In this document: piece after piece, positions 53,685 to 63,140 of the stretch | How the letters are laid out: every line of letters starts with the position of its first letter | Numbering within the stretch: the first letter of the stretch is position 1 | Assembly: GCA_002716355.1 (NCBI GenBank) | Contig: PBAU01000002.1 | Coordinates: forward strand, 107,121-171,120 | DNA from: a bacterium | Lineage (GTDB): Bacteria; UBP7; UBA6624 | Length of the DNA: 64,000 bases | Reading direction: 5' to 3' | Position numbers and translations under genes: made by a program | Notes under the pieces: generated by a model | The model's database searches: none | Told to the model about the DNA's origin: nothing | Seen by the model: the letters and a program-made list of their open reading frames with translations, nothing else

Positions 53685-55799
53685 ATGCCTGAATTCAATT
53701 TTTCTTCTAGCGTTTTTGGGATGCATTGTGCCAATTGTGTAGTGTCTCTAGAGAAGGCTATTTCACAAGTTCCAGGTGTTCAAAAGGCGTCTGTGAATCT
53801 ACATGCTAAAAAAGTTGTTGTTTCCGGAAGTTTCTCTATAGCTTCTGTCAAACAGGTTATTTTAGACAAGGGTTACTCTTTTGAACCACCTAAAGAAGAC
53901 CAAGCAAAAGAGCTTTGGATAGTTTGGTTTTTGGCTATATTGGTATTTTTCGTTAAGGATCAGGCAGGCATATTTGTTTTACTTGTGTGTGCATTAGCAG
54001 GCGATCTCGCTAAAAAGTTAACACATGAAGGGTTGCTGTCTCTTAGAAAAAAAGATTACAAAATGGAAACATTGATTTTTATTGGTGTTTGGGGGGCTGC
54101 TTTACATCATATTGTTTCCTTGTTGTATGGAAATCATGGAATGGGGAAAGAGGGTGTTATTCTTTTGGCAATATACCTTACTGGTCAAAACCTTGAATCA
54201 AGACTTAAGGACAAAGCGGATATTGCCATAAAAGATCTTTTAAATTTGCTTCCCGATGAGGTTGCTTTAATCAAGAATGGCAAAAATATTAAAACAAAAC
54301 TAAAAGACGTCAAGATAGGCGATTCCATTTTAGTTTTGCCAGGTCAATCTATACCGTTGGATGGAATTGTTACCGAGGGTAAAAGTGAGATTAACGAAAG
54401 TTTAATAACTGGTGAATCTGAACCAGTTTTAAAAGTTGTTGATGATGGTGTTATAGGTGGGACTTTGAATATTTCAGGAAGGATATTGGTTAAGGTAAAT
54501 GCTTCTGGTGATAAGGGTTATCTTTCAAAACTTGTTGAGATGGTTGAGAATGCAAGCGCTGCTAATATTCCAGTTCAGGGTCTTGTAGATAGGATTGTCG
54601 CTATTTTTGTCCCTATTGTTTTATGGGCAGCTGGCTTAGCTGGTGTTTTTTGGTTAACTGTTCCAGAAAGGATGATCAAGATAAATCAGTTTTTAATTTC
54701 TAAGTTAGCGATAGACATGGAGCCTTTAAGTTGGTTTATGGTCGTTCTTGCTGTTCTAGTCGTTTCTTGTCCTTGCCCATTGGGGATAGCTACCCCTTTA
54801 GCGTTGTTTATCGGAGCTGGAAGGGGTGCCAAAATCGGTTTGATCATTCGTGACGGAAAGGGTTTAGAGGATTTAAAGAGCTGCAAGGTGTTGATTTTAG
54901 ATAAAACAGGCACCTTAACAACTGGAAACCCAACAGTTCAAGCAATCTTTCCATCTGAAGGGTTTACTGAAGAGGATGTTTTGCAGCATGCTGCTTCAGC
55001 AGAGGAGGGCAGTGAACATCCGATAGCAAAGGCCATATTAAAGAATTCCAAATCAAGAAAAATAAAATGGAAAAAGTTGGAAAACTATAAATATCAATTT
55101 GGTTCTGGAGTCGAAGGTTTAGATGAAAATGGCAATAAGGTTATGGCCGGCAGTATTGCCTGGGCATTATCTGAAACAATAAATATTCCTAATGAAGTTT
55201 CATCAGACTCGACAATTGTTGCTGTGAGTGTTGGCGGTAAGCCAATAGGCTTAATAGCATTGAATGACGAAATTAGAAACAATGCATTTCAAACAATTAG
55301 CAAGATTGAAAAAATGAAGATAAAAATTATTATTGCTAGTGGAGATAGAGAAGAGTCAGTTAAAGCGGTAGCTAATAAACTTTCAATAAAAAAGTATTTT
55401 TATGCACAAAAGCCTGAAGACAAGCTTGCCTTGGTTGGTAAATATCAAAAAGAAAATAACCATGTTGTTTTTGCCGGAGATGGTGTTAATGATGCTCCAG
55501 CTTTAGCTGCAGCTACTGTGGGGATTGCAATGGGAGACGGTTCAGATCTTGCGAAACAGAATGGTGAGCTGGTTTTGCCTAAAGGTAATCTGCTCAATAT
55601 TTATAAAGCAATAGTTCTTAGTCAAAAAACATTCTCGATTGTTGGTCAAAATTTATTTTGGGCAGCTATCTACAATGTTGTTGCAATACCTTTAGCATTT
55701 TTCGGTGTCTTGCACCCGATAGTTGCACAAAGCGCTATGGTTATCTCAGATTTGATTGTTATTTTGAATAGTTTGCGTTTACAAAAAATTAAAATATGA
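53685..55799 (+). CDS. copA: Cu(I)-exporting P1B-type ATPase
   Basis: A 704-residue P-type ATPase that pumps copper out of the cytosol. One N-terminal heavy-metal domain has M-H-C-A-N-C (Cys15, Cys18). The membrane site is S-C-P-C-P-L-G, the phosphatase motif T-G-E-S, the phosphorylated Asp in D-K-T-G-T-L-T, the S-E-H-P motif and hinge G-D-G-V-N-D-A-P. CPC followed by Pro instead of the more common Ala is found in some copper ATPases. It follows csoR in the same unit and overlaps the glycosyltransferase by ATGA. Confidence 0.95.
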   Translation: MPEFNFSSSVFGMHCANCVVSLEKAISQVPGVQKASVNLHAKKVVVSGSFSIASVKQVILDKGYSFEPPKEDQAKELWIVWFLAILVFFVKDQAGIFVLLVCALAGDLAKKLTHEGLLSLRKKDYKMETLIFIGVWGAALHHIVSLLYGNHGMGKEGVILLAIYLTGQNLESRLKDKADIAIKDLLNLLPDEVALIKNGKNIKTKLKDVKIGDSILVLPGQSIPLDGIVTEGKSEINESLITGESEPVLKVVDDGVIGGTLNISGRILVKVNASGDKGYLSKLVEMVENASAANIPVQGLVDRIVAIFVPIVLWAAGLAGVFWLTVPERMIKINQFLISKLAIDMEPLSWFMVVLAVLVVSCPCPLGIATPLALFIGAGRGAKIGLIIRDGKGLEDLKSCKVLILDKTGTLTTGNPTVQAIFPSEGFTEEDVLQHAASAEEGSEHPIAKAILKNSKSRKIKWKKLENYKYQFGSGVEGLDENGNKVMAGSIAWALSETINIPNEVSSDSTIVAVSVGGKPIGLIALNDEIRNNAFQTISKIEKMKIKIIIASGDREESVKAVANKLSIKKYFYAQKPEDKLALVGKYQKENNHVVFAGDGVNDAPALAAATVGIAMGDGSDLAKQNGELVLPKGNLLNIYKAIVLSQKTFSIVGQNLFWAAIYNVVAIPLAFFGVLHPIVAQSAMVISDLIVILNSLRLQKIKI

Positions 55800-56614
55800 A
55801 AATTTCTGTCATACTTATAACCTACAAGAAATTCAATGAATTAAATTTAACCCTTTCTGCTTTAGAAAATCAAACCAAACAAGGTTTTGAGGTTGTTGTT
55901 GCTGAAGACGATGACTCACAAGAAACAAAAGAAATAATAAAAAATTTCAAAAAAAGGGGCAGGTTGGATTTGAAGCATGTTTTTCAAAAGGATAATGGGT
56001 ATCAAAGATCAAAAATAGTAAACAAGGGTATTATTGCATCAAAGGGCGATTATCTTCTTTTCTTGGATAGTGACTGTGTGCCTAGATCTGATTGGGTTGA
56101 ATCATATGCAAAATCAGCAAGAAAAGGATGGTTTTTTTCTGGAGGAAGTGTTGTTCATATTCCCGAAAGAATCCATTCAAAACTTCAATCTTCAGATGTA
56201 AAAGACGATAAAATTTTTAATTATCAATGGTTAAAGGATAAGGGTCTATCATGCAAAAGGACAAAATTAAGGCTTTCAAATCTAGGAATCTTCAGGCATG
56301 CTATGGATTTCCTGACAACACGTTTAGGGGTTTTCACTGGCGGAAATTCTGCATGCTGGAAAAAAGATGCATTATCTGTGAATGGTTTTGATGAGGATTT
56401 TGTAACTTATGGTTCTGAAGATAGGGAGTTTGGAGCAAGGCTTGTGAATTTCGGATTGAAGGGGATTGTCAAAAAGTTTTCTTTTATTGTGGTGCATCTT
56501 GACCATCCAAGACCTTACAGCGATGATGAAAATATCAAAAATCGAAAAATCATGAAGAAGGTTATGTTTTCTAGAAGATCTTGGGCTGAAAATGGCATCA
56601 GAAAATTAAAATAA
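55796..56614 (+). CDS. Family 2 glycosyltransferase
   Basis: A 272-residue GT-A enzyme. It begins I-S-V-I-L-I-T-Y-K, with nucleotide-sugar binding Asp in V-A-E-D-D-D-S, and metal-binding D-S-D in L-F-L-D-S-D-C-V-P. A second acidic motif (G-F-D-E-D-F and S-E-D-R-E-F-G) is the likely catalytic base region. It transfers a sugar from a nucleotide donor to an unknown acceptor. The position behind copA with an overlap is not functionally obvious. It is followed by a 48-base gap before the DUF1800 gene. Confidence 0.85.
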   Translation: MKISVILITYKKFNELNLTLSALENQTKQGFEVVVAEDDDSQETKEIIKNFKKRGRLDLKHVFQKDNGYQRSKIVNKGIIASKGDYLLFLDSDCVPRSDWVESYAKSARKGWFFSGGSVVHIPERIHSKLQSSDVKDDKIFNYQWLKDKGLSCKRTKLRLSNLGIFRHAMDFLTTRLGVFTGGNSACWKKDALSVNGFDEDFVTYGSEDREFGARLVNFGLKGIVKKFSFIVVHLDHPRPYSDDENIKNRKIMKKVMFSRRSWAENGIRKLK

Positions 56615-56662
56615 TAAAGAAACTTTTTTATATTTTCCATAGTACTATATAGGCACAGAAGC

Positions 56663-58663
56663 ATGTTTGAGAAAATTAAATTTATCTTATTTATTCTCCT
56701 TCTTTCTTTTTCTAGCATTACTCAAAAACAAAGTGAACCTTGGGCTAAATTTGGATTAACAAATGAGGAAGCCGCTCGTCATGTTTTAGACAGGTTTGCT
56801 TTTGGCCCAAGGCAAGGGGACATCGAAAAGGTTGTATCTCTAGGAGTTAGCAATTGGTTTGAAGATCAAATATCTATAACTCAGGATGATTCTCAAGTTA
56901 ATGAAATTTTTAAAAAGCTTGATTTCAAATCATTAGAAATGTCTTTAGACGAGATGGCAAATACATATGTTCCGTACGGCCAGATTAATCGCAGGGTCAA
57001 ACAATGGGGCATTGAGTCAGGCTTGGTGACAGAGCAGGATTTTTTGACTATGACAAATGAAGAACAAAGAAGGTTGGCTCTTCTGTACATGGATGATTTT
57101 TCGCTTAAGCCAATTGCAGAACTTGACTCTGAAACATTAGCTCAAAAAATGCTTAGAGCTGCTTATTCTGAAAATCAATTTCAGGAAGTTTTAACAGATT
57201 TTTGGTTCAATCATTTCAATATAGATGCTAGTCAAAATGATGTTCGGCCATATGTTTATTCATATGAGAGAGATGCAATTAGGTCGAATGTGTTTGGAAC
57301 TTTTTCCGACATGCTTGTAGCAACAGCAAAACATCCAGGAATGCTCTTTTATCTAGACAATGGACTTTCTACAGCTGGTTCAGGTGTTGAAACCACTGCT
57401 AGTTTCCATATGGAAAATTTATCAAAAACAAGCAGAAAAAGAGATCTGCCAAAATCTGCAAGGAACCTTTTGAAAAATTCAGGCAGGGGCCTGAATGAAA
57501 ATTATGCTAGAGAATTAATGGAATTACATACACTAGGCGTTGATGCATTTAATGAGGTTGATGGCTATACGCAAAAAGACGTTCAGGAGGTTGCTCGTGC
57601 TTTTACTGGTTGGACATGGATTTTACAAGATGGTTTAAACAGTAGGCTTCCTTCAGATATTCTTCCAATGGGGATGTCCGATCAAGATTCCGGCATGGCC
57701 ACAACGCCTAATGAAACTAGTCGCTCTTTTTTATCCTCACAGCTCGAAAGGCTCGGTTTTGTTCAAGAGGGTTCTTTTGTGTTCAGGGCAAGTGCTCATG
57801 ATGCTGGAGAAAAAAATATTCTAGGACACCATTTTCCAAAAGGAGGAGGTATAGATGAGGGTGAAAGAGTTTTAGAAATATTGTCAAAACATGAATATAC
57901 CGCTAGGTTTTTATCAAAGAAAATAGCGATTAAGTTTGTTCAAGACAACCCTCCCGAGGAGCTGATTGAGCTTATGGCAAGAGCTTACCTGCACAGTTCA
58001 GGGGATTTGAGCGAAGTTTATAGAGCAATGTTTTATTCTGATTATTTTTGGAGAGAAGAGGCAATAAGATCGAAGATTAAGTCGCCATTTGAGCTTATCG
58101 TTTCCACGGTCCGTATTTTAGACAGTAAGGTTACATCCCTAAAAGGGATTTTTAATTCAATAAAAACTATGGGGCAGCCACTATATCGTTACCAGGCTCC
58201 AACTGGTTATCCAGACTCTGCTTCAGCCTGGGTGAACACTGGATCCTTGATTTCTAGAATGAATTTTGGATTATTGATTGGCGGAGACAAGATAAGAGGA
58301 ATTGAATCTGACCTGAAAGCCTTAAACACTTTCAATGGGGTTTTTCATGAGCCTGAAAGTGTTCAGCATGCTTTGGAAGTTTATGCAGGGATAATAATGC
58401 CACATAGGGATTTAAAGGAAACCTTAAGAGTTTTAGAGCCTGTTGTAAATGCTGAAAACTTAAATACCAAGATTGAAATCGCTTCAGAACAATTTAATAC
58501 AGAAAGGTCTATGGGAGGTGGAATGAATGGTGATGGCTTCACAAATGTTTTAGACCAAGATTTTCAAATTGGAGACAACAGAAAAACAAGAAAAGAAAAC
58601 GAAGGTATACTCGGTCAAATTGTTGGTGTTATTTTGGGTAGTCCTGAATTTCAAAGGAGATAG
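56663..58663 (+). CDS. DUF1800 family exported protein
   Basis: A 666-residue member of the DUF1800 family. Residues 1-22 form an export signal (F-I-L-F-I-L-L-L-S-F). Family motifs include A-A-R-H-V-L-D-R-F-A-F-G-P-R near residue 33, W-F-N-H-F-N-I near 180, N-E-N-Y-A-R-E-L-M-E-L-H-T-L-G near 280, F-T-G-W-T-W and Y-P-D-S-A. The family's activity is not established. It is followed 3 bases later by a DUF1501 gene, a pairing found throughout planctomycetes, proteobacteria and others, so the two products probably act together in the envelope. Confidence 0.9.
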   Translation: MFEKIKFILFILLLSFSSITQKQSEPWAKFGLTNEEAARHVLDRFAFGPRQGDIEKVVSLGVSNWFEDQISITQDDSQVNEIFKKLDFKSLEMSLDEMANTYVPYGQINRRVKQWGIESGLVTEQDFLTMTNEEQRRLALLYMDDFSLKPIAELDSETLAQKMLRAAYSENQFQEVLTDFWFNHFNIDASQNDVRPYVYSYERDAIRSNVFGTFSDMLVATAKHPGMLFYLDNGLSTAGSGVETTASFHMENLSKTSRKRDLPKSARNLLKNSGRGLNENYARELMELHTLGVDAFNEVDGYTQKDVQEVARAFTGWTWILQDGLNSRLPSDILPMGMSDQDSGMATTPNETSRSFLSSQLERLGFVQEGSFVFRASAHDAGEKNILGHHFPKGGGIDEGERVLEILSKHEYTARFLSKKIAIKFVQDNPPEELIELMARAYLHSSGDLSEVYRAMFYSDYFWREEAIRSKIKSPFELIVSTVRILDSKVTSLKGIFNSIKTMGQPLYRYQAPTGYPDSASAWVNTGSLISRMNFGLLIGGDKIRGIESDLKALNTFNGVFHEPESVQHALEVYAGIIMPHRDLKETLRVLEPVVNAENLNTKIEIASEQFNTERSMGGGMNGDGFTNVLDQDFQIGDNRKTRKENEGILGQIVGVILGSPEFQRR

Positions 58664-58666
58664 TTT

Positions 58667-59953
58667 ATGCATGATGATCATGATGATGACATAAAAGGAA
58701 TCTGGACCAGACGAGCTTTTTTGAAATCAGGCGGAATCGCTTTGTTTAGTTTGGGTATTGGCGGTAATCCGCTTTTCATAAACAGGGCTGCAATTAATTC
58801 AAAAAATGATTTATTAAATCAAAACAAAACGCTTGTTACGATTTTTCAGAGAGGCGCAATGGATGGCTTGATGGCAGTTCCTAAATTAAACGATAAATAT
58901 TTAATGAATGCACGACCGAGACTTTATATGAATCCAAGTTCAAAAACCGACTCTGTATTAGATCTTGATAATGGTTTTGGCTTCCATCCATCATTAATGC
59001 CCTTAATGGATTATTGGAAAGAGGGAAGCCTTGCTGTTGTCCATGGTATGGGAAGCCCCAACAAAACAAGAAGCCATTTTGATGCACAGGATTTTATGGA
59101 ATCCGGTACGCCAGGTGACAAGGGAACTAGTTCTGGTTGGTTAAATAGAGCTGTAGGTTTAATGGGTCATGAATCACCAACCCCATTTCAATCAGTTGCT
59201 TTAACACCATCATTACCTAAATCATTTTATGGTGAAGAGTCAGCTTTGGCTATATCTGATCTAGATAATTTTGGACTTCCAAGCTATATAAATATAGGTA
59301 ATATTGTTGGCAACACCTTTGAATCTTTATATGAGGATACAACAAAAGAGATACTTAAAGACACAGCAGATGCTACATTTGAAGCCGTTGATCTTTTGGA
59401 GAAAATTAGACAGAAAGATTATGTTGCAACATCAAAGGTTTCTTATCCAAATTCAAAATTGGGTAATTCTTTAAGGCAGATTGCACAGCTTATCAAGGCG
59501 GATGTCGGTTTGGAAGCAGCTTTCGCAGAGCAGGGAGGGTGGGATACCCATGTGCAACAGGGAACAACCCAAGGTTCTTTTGCAGACAACCTTAGAGACC
59601 TTTCTGAGTCTATTTCTGCATTTTGGGAAGATTTAGGTCCATATCAAGACAGTGTCAACCTTATGACTATGACTGAATTTGGCAGAACGGTAAAAGAAAA
59701 TGGTACTGGTGGTACCGATCATGGACGAGGTTCTTGTTTGTTTGTGTTGGGTCAAGATGTTGATGGCCAAAAAGTGCATGGGTATGTTCCTGATTTGGCA
59801 CAAGAAAACCTTGAAGATGGCAGGGATCTTCCTGTCACTACGGATTTCAGAGCTATCTTTAGTGAGGTTTCAGGATCAACATTTGGTATTAGAAATGATG
59901 AAGAGCTGTTCCCAGGATGGGAAGGAGAAAGGATTAAACTTTTTAAAAGTTAA
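58667..59953 (+). CDS. DUF1501 family protein with Tat signal
   Basis: A 428-residue exported protein of the DUF1501 family, a sulfatase/phosphatase-superfamily relative. The N-terminus has a twin-arginine signal, T-R-R-A-F-L-K-S-G-G followed by a hydrophobic segment, implying folded export. A His/Asp-rich start (H-D-D-H-D-D-D) precedes it. Conserved features include R-G-A-M-D-G-L, G-S-P-N-K-T-R-S-H-F-D-A-Q, G-W-D-T-H, E-F-G-R-T and T-D-H-G-R-G-S. Substrate is unknown. It forms a two-gene unit with DUF1800 and ends at a strong convergent hairpin. Confidence 0.9.
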   Translation: MHDDHDDDIKGIWTRRAFLKSGGIALFSLGIGGNPLFINRAAINSKNDLLNQNKTLVTIFQRGAMDGLMAVPKLNDKYLMNARPRLYMNPSSKTDSVLDLDNGFGFHPSLMPLMDYWKEGSLAVVHGMGSPNKTRSHFDAQDFMESGTPGDKGTSSGWLNRAVGLMGHESPTPFQSVALTPSLPKSFYGEESALAISDLDNFGLPSYINIGNIVGNTFESLYEDTTKEILKDTADATFEAVDLLEKIRQKDYVATSKVSYPNSKLGNSLRQIAQLIKADVGLEAAFAEQGGWDTHVQQGTTQGSFADNLRDLSESISAFWEDLGPYQDSVNLMTMTEFGRTVKENGTGGTDHGRGSCLFVLGQDVDGQKVHGYVPDLAQENLEDGRDLPVTTDFRAIFSEVSGSTFGIRNDEELFPGWEGERIKLFKS

Positions 59954-59957
59954 ATAC

Positions 59958-59979
59958 GTGGGCCTGTTTCCAGGCCCAC
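59958..59979. terminator. Bidirectional hairpin terminator
   Basis: GTGGGCCTG-TTTC-CAGGCCCAC is a perfect 9-base, GC-rich stem with a 4-base loop, between the convergent DUF1501 and DUF378 genes. On the minus strand it is followed by a T-rich stretch (GTATTTAACTTTTT), so it works best for the DUF378 side and also shields the plus side. Confidence 0.75.
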
Positions 59980-59988
59980 ACTAAAATC

Positions 59989-60186
59989 TTATTTGTCTTC
60001 TTCTGTTGAGCAAGACCCACCACAATCTTTCATACAAATGATGGCAGAAACACCAACCAATATGTAAACAATTCGTTCGATGGATGCATTGAAGCCGAAA
60101 ATCATGTTGACTAAATTAATATCAAATGCGTGTAGTCCCCAATTCAAACCACCAACGATCAAAAGTATCTGTGCTAACTTTTTCAT
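59989..60186 (-). CDS. DUF378 small membrane protein
   Basis: A 65-residue membrane protein with two helices. ATG 60186 is chosen because AAGGAGG is 8 bases upstream. The motif G-G-L-N-W-G-L-H-A-F-D-I-N-L-V and R-I-V-Y-I-L-V-G-V-S-A is diagnostic of DUF378. The C-terminus adds a Cys-rich tail (C-M-K-D-C-G-G-S-C) that could bind metal, which I do not know as a regular feature of the family. Function unknown. Confidence 0.82.
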   Translation of the reverse strand: MKKLAQILLIVGGLNWGLHAFDINLVNMIFGFNASIERIVYILVGVSAIICMKDCGGSCSTEEDK

Positions 60187-60258
60187 TAAATATCCTCCTT
60201 GTAAAACAAATATTTGAAACAAATTGTAACGCTGAAAAAATAATATATTTATATATTA

Positions 60259-61161
60259 TTAATTTAGATGCTTGTTAAAAAAAGCAACAAAATGATCGTT
60301 TATGTTCTCATTTTCCATATTTTCTTGCAATTTCAAAATACATTCAATATTCAATTCATCCATTTTTTCTTTCAACATAAAACCAAATTTGGGATGGTGG
60401 ATATAAACATGCCCTGGTGAATTTTCTGGCAAGGGTTCATTCTTTTGTCCATAATATAGAAAAACCGGAGCGTCACCTGCATTTAAGTGGCTGACGGGAG
60501 ACGCCCATTCGAAAAATGGATGAAATTTTGGGTTTTCAATATGTTCAAAAGAATTCATGCCATGATGATTCATGCCGTAAAGTTCATATAAGGGTTGGTC
60601 TATATTGTTCGTGTTAAACATTTTCGAAATAACCCTTGGGTCCAATGTTGTTTGAGCACCAATTGCAACAACAGCTTGAACTTTTGCTGACACCCTATGT
60701 GGAAAGATATTTCTTGGATTGTCTTTCGTATTTGAATCATCATTGAATCCCAACCATAAAGATATGGCTCCGCCTGCTGACCCACCAATGGCGCCGAATC
60801 GCGTTGGATCGATATTAAAAACGCTAGACAGGCTTCTTAAGAACTGTACTGCAGCACCTGCATCTTGCATTTGAGCTGGAAATGGTGCCATCCAGCTCAA
60901 TCTATAGTTGACCGCAGCAACAGATATTTTGTTTTCGAGAAGCTTATCCAGAAGCATAGGATTAATGCTTTTTTTATCCCCACCTTTAAATCCACCTCCA
61001 TGGAAATAAATAACTAAAGGTGTTGGTTCTTCTGATTCAGCAAGCCATAAATCCAATTCAGTTCTTTGAAACAGGTTAAAACTGTAGTTTATATTTTTGT
61101 GATTTGGTTCTATAGGCTGTGGAGCAAAGAGTGCTAAAAGGTAAAAAAACGACAATGTCAT
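60259..61161 (-). CDS. Alpha/beta hydrolase (BD-FAE/HSL-like esterase), probably exported
   Basis: A 300-residue esterase. It has the oxyanion motif Y-F-H-G-G-G-F, the nucleophile Ser in G-G-S-A-G-G (near residue 148) and a C-terminal His in N-D-H-F. The N-terminus (L-S-F-F-Y-L-L-A-L-F-A) looks like a short export signal. Related enzymes release acyl groups from esters or carbohydrates. The start overlaps the EF-G-like stop (ATGA), so it is downstream in that unit. Confidence 0.83.
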   Translation of the reverse strand: MTLSFFYLLALFAPQPIEPNHKNINYSFNLFQRTELDLWLAESEEPTPLVIYFHGGGFKGGDKKSINPMLLDKLLENKISVAAVNYRLSWMAPFPAQMQDAGAAVQFLRSLSSVFNIDPTRFGAIGGSAGGAISLWLGFNDDSNTKDNPRNIFPHRVSAKVQAVVAIGAQTTLDPRVISKMFNTNNIDQPLYELYGMNHHGMNSFEHIENPKFHPFFEWASPVSHLNAGDAPVFLYYGQKNEPLPENSPGHVYIHHPKFGFMLKEKMDELNIECILKLQENMENENINDHFVAFFNKHLN

Positions 61162-63104
61162 TTATTTTCAGCTTGGCTTGCCGCAATTACCTTTTTTGTT
61201 TGGTCTGCTGGCAAGGGTTCATACGTATGAAATTCCATATCAAAAAAACCGTCCCCTTTTGCAATAGATCTTAAAGTATTGTCATACTTGTACATTTCCA
61301 TCAAGGGAACTTCAGCTTTGATTGTTGTCAGTCCTTGACCGCTTGCGTCTTGACCTAATATTCTTCCCCTTCTTGCATTAAGGTCTCCAATAATTTCACC
61401 CATTAAATTGTCCGGGACCGTTATATCTACCTTATAGATTGGTTCAAGTATTATCTTTTGACATTGGCTTTCTAACATTCTGAAGCATTGCAAACCTGCT
61501 ATCTGGAAAGATATGTCATTTGAATCAACATCATGTGTTTTTCCGTCAAAAACAGATACTTCTATATCCACAACTTGAGCGCCAATCAAAGACCCTTTTT
61601 CCATGCCTTGAGAAACTCCCTTTTCGACAGATCCAATAAATTTCTTAGGTATTTTTCCACCAACAATATTGTCTACAAATTTAAAGCCCTCATCCCTCAT
61701 CAAAGGTGTAACCTTTAAGGCACATTCACCAAATTGACCAGAGCCACCAGATTGTTTCTTATGTCGGTAGGTTGCATTTCCTGTGCTTGTAAAAGTTTCT
61801 TTATATGGTATTTTTGGAGCTGATGCTATTGCTTTAACTCCAAATTCATTTTGTGCCCTTGAAGAAAGAACGGAAAGTTGTATCTCACCAAAACATTCAA
61901 TAACATTTTGATGTGTTTCAGATTTGTATCCATAAGTAACTGCAGGATCTTCTCTTAAGAGTGTTTTTATTGCATCACTAACCTTGGTTGCATCTTTTTC
62001 TGTTTCTGAATCAATTGCTTCCCATGATGTCGGCTTTGGGAAAGGTATATCGTTAAGTTTTCCTCCCTTGCCTAGAGTGTCTCCACCTAATGCACTTTTC
62101 AACTTGACAAGTGCAACAATGTCTCCAGCTTGTACAGAATCAATACCCTCTCTGTCTCCAATATTAACCTTGTAAAGTTGTGTCAGTCTTTCATTGTCTG
62201 CATTACGACTATTTTTTAAGGTGTCACCTTTATTTATTTTTCCAGAAGCAACTCTTGCATATTGAACTTCACCCATTTTCCCTTCATGGCGCGTTTTGAA
62301 TATCTGTAAAGCAGGATCTGTTTTACCTAGCAATCCAGACCTTTCTGCAAAGATGGAATTTTTTGGACCAGGGAATAGGCTCCCAATGGTGTTTGCAAGG
62401 CTTTCTGTTCCTTTTTGTGAAATAGATGAACAATAAAGAACTGGAACTATTTCTGATTTCAAAACACCATTTGCAAAAGCTTGTTTAAGTTTGTCAAAAG
62501 GCAATTCATTACCTTCAAAATATGCTTCCATCAACTCTTCATCCTGCTCAACAACTTTCTCCAATAATGATTCGGGAAGATCGGATCCTTCCGCAAGTAA
62601 TTCAGTTGGTTCTTGAAAATCATTACCGCTATTGATGTTTGTCTGGAATGGGACTACAGAATCTACTCCAAAATCTTGCCAGCAGTCAGAATTTGCATTG
62701 CTGTTATCCATTCTTGAAACAACAACAATAACTGGAAGTTTGAAAGATTGAGCTTCCTCTAGCAATCTTTTAGAAGCCATATCAACCCCTACAGTTGGGT
62801 CAACAACAAGCAAGGCGGCATCCGCAACTGCTAAGCCGGCAGTTCTATCACATCGAAAATCGTTTGCTCCTGGTGTGTCAATCATTTGGAATCTGTAATT
62901 TCCGAAATCGAAGCAAGCTGGACAGAGGAATAGGCTCATTTTTCTATTTTTTTCCTCCTGGTGAACAGCAATCCTGCTTGTTCCCTTTTGCAATTCACCA
63001 AGTCTGGTTACTGCTCCAGCTTTAAAAGCCATTGATTCAATCAGTAGAGTCTTTCCAACTCCAAGATTTCCTATAACTGCGATTGTTCTTGTTTCTTTTG
63101 ACAT
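61158..63104 (-). CDS. EF-G-like translational GTPase (FusA2 type)
   Basis: A 648-residue paralogue of elongation factor G with GTPase, beta-barrel, and EF-G III/IV/V domains. The P-loop is G-N-L-G-V-G-K-T (12-19). The G3 motif reads D-T-P-G-A-N-D-F at about 77-83: the catalytic His of true EF-G (D-T-P-G-H-V-D-F) is Ala. The G4 motif N-K-x-D is S-R-M-D (130-133). Domain IV and V are present (G-G-K-I-P-K-K-F, L-G-Q-D-A-S-G). It should not be the housekeeping EF-G; its role is unknown. It precedes the esterase and follows the M28 peptidase on the same strand. Confidence 0.85.
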   Translation of the reverse strand: MSKETRTIAVIGNLGVGKTLLIESMAFKAGAVTRLGELQKGTSRIAVHQEEKNRKMSLFLCPACFDFGNYRFQMIDTPGANDFRCDRTAGLAVADAALLVVDPTVGVDMASKRLLEEAQSFKLPVIVVVSRMDNSNANSDCWQDFGVDSVVPFQTNINSGNDFQEPTELLAEGSDLPESLLEKVVEQDEELMEAYFEGNELPFDKLKQAFANGVLKSEIVPVLYCSSISQKGTESLANTIGSLFPGPKNSIFAERSGLLGKTDPALQIFKTRHEGKMGEVQYARVASGKINKGDTLKNSRNADNERLTQLYKVNIGDREGIDSVQAGDIVALVKLKSALGGDTLGKGGKLNDIPFPKPTSWEAIDSETEKDATKVSDAIKTLLREDPAVTYGYKSETHQNVIECFGEIQLSVLSSRAQNEFGVKAIASAPKIPYKETFTSTGNATYRHKKQSGGSGQFGECALKVTPLMRDEGFKFVDNIVGGKIPKKFIGSVEKGVSQGMEKGSLIGAQVVDIEVSVFDGKTHDVDSNDISFQIAGLQCFRMLESQCQKIILEPIYKVDITVPDNLMGEIIGDLNARRGRILGQDASGQGLTTIKAEVPLMEMYKYDNTLRSIAKGDGFFDMEFHTYEPLPADQTKKVIAASQAENK

Positions 63105-63140
63105 AATAGGAATATTCTAAAAAAAATATTTATTTTTTTT

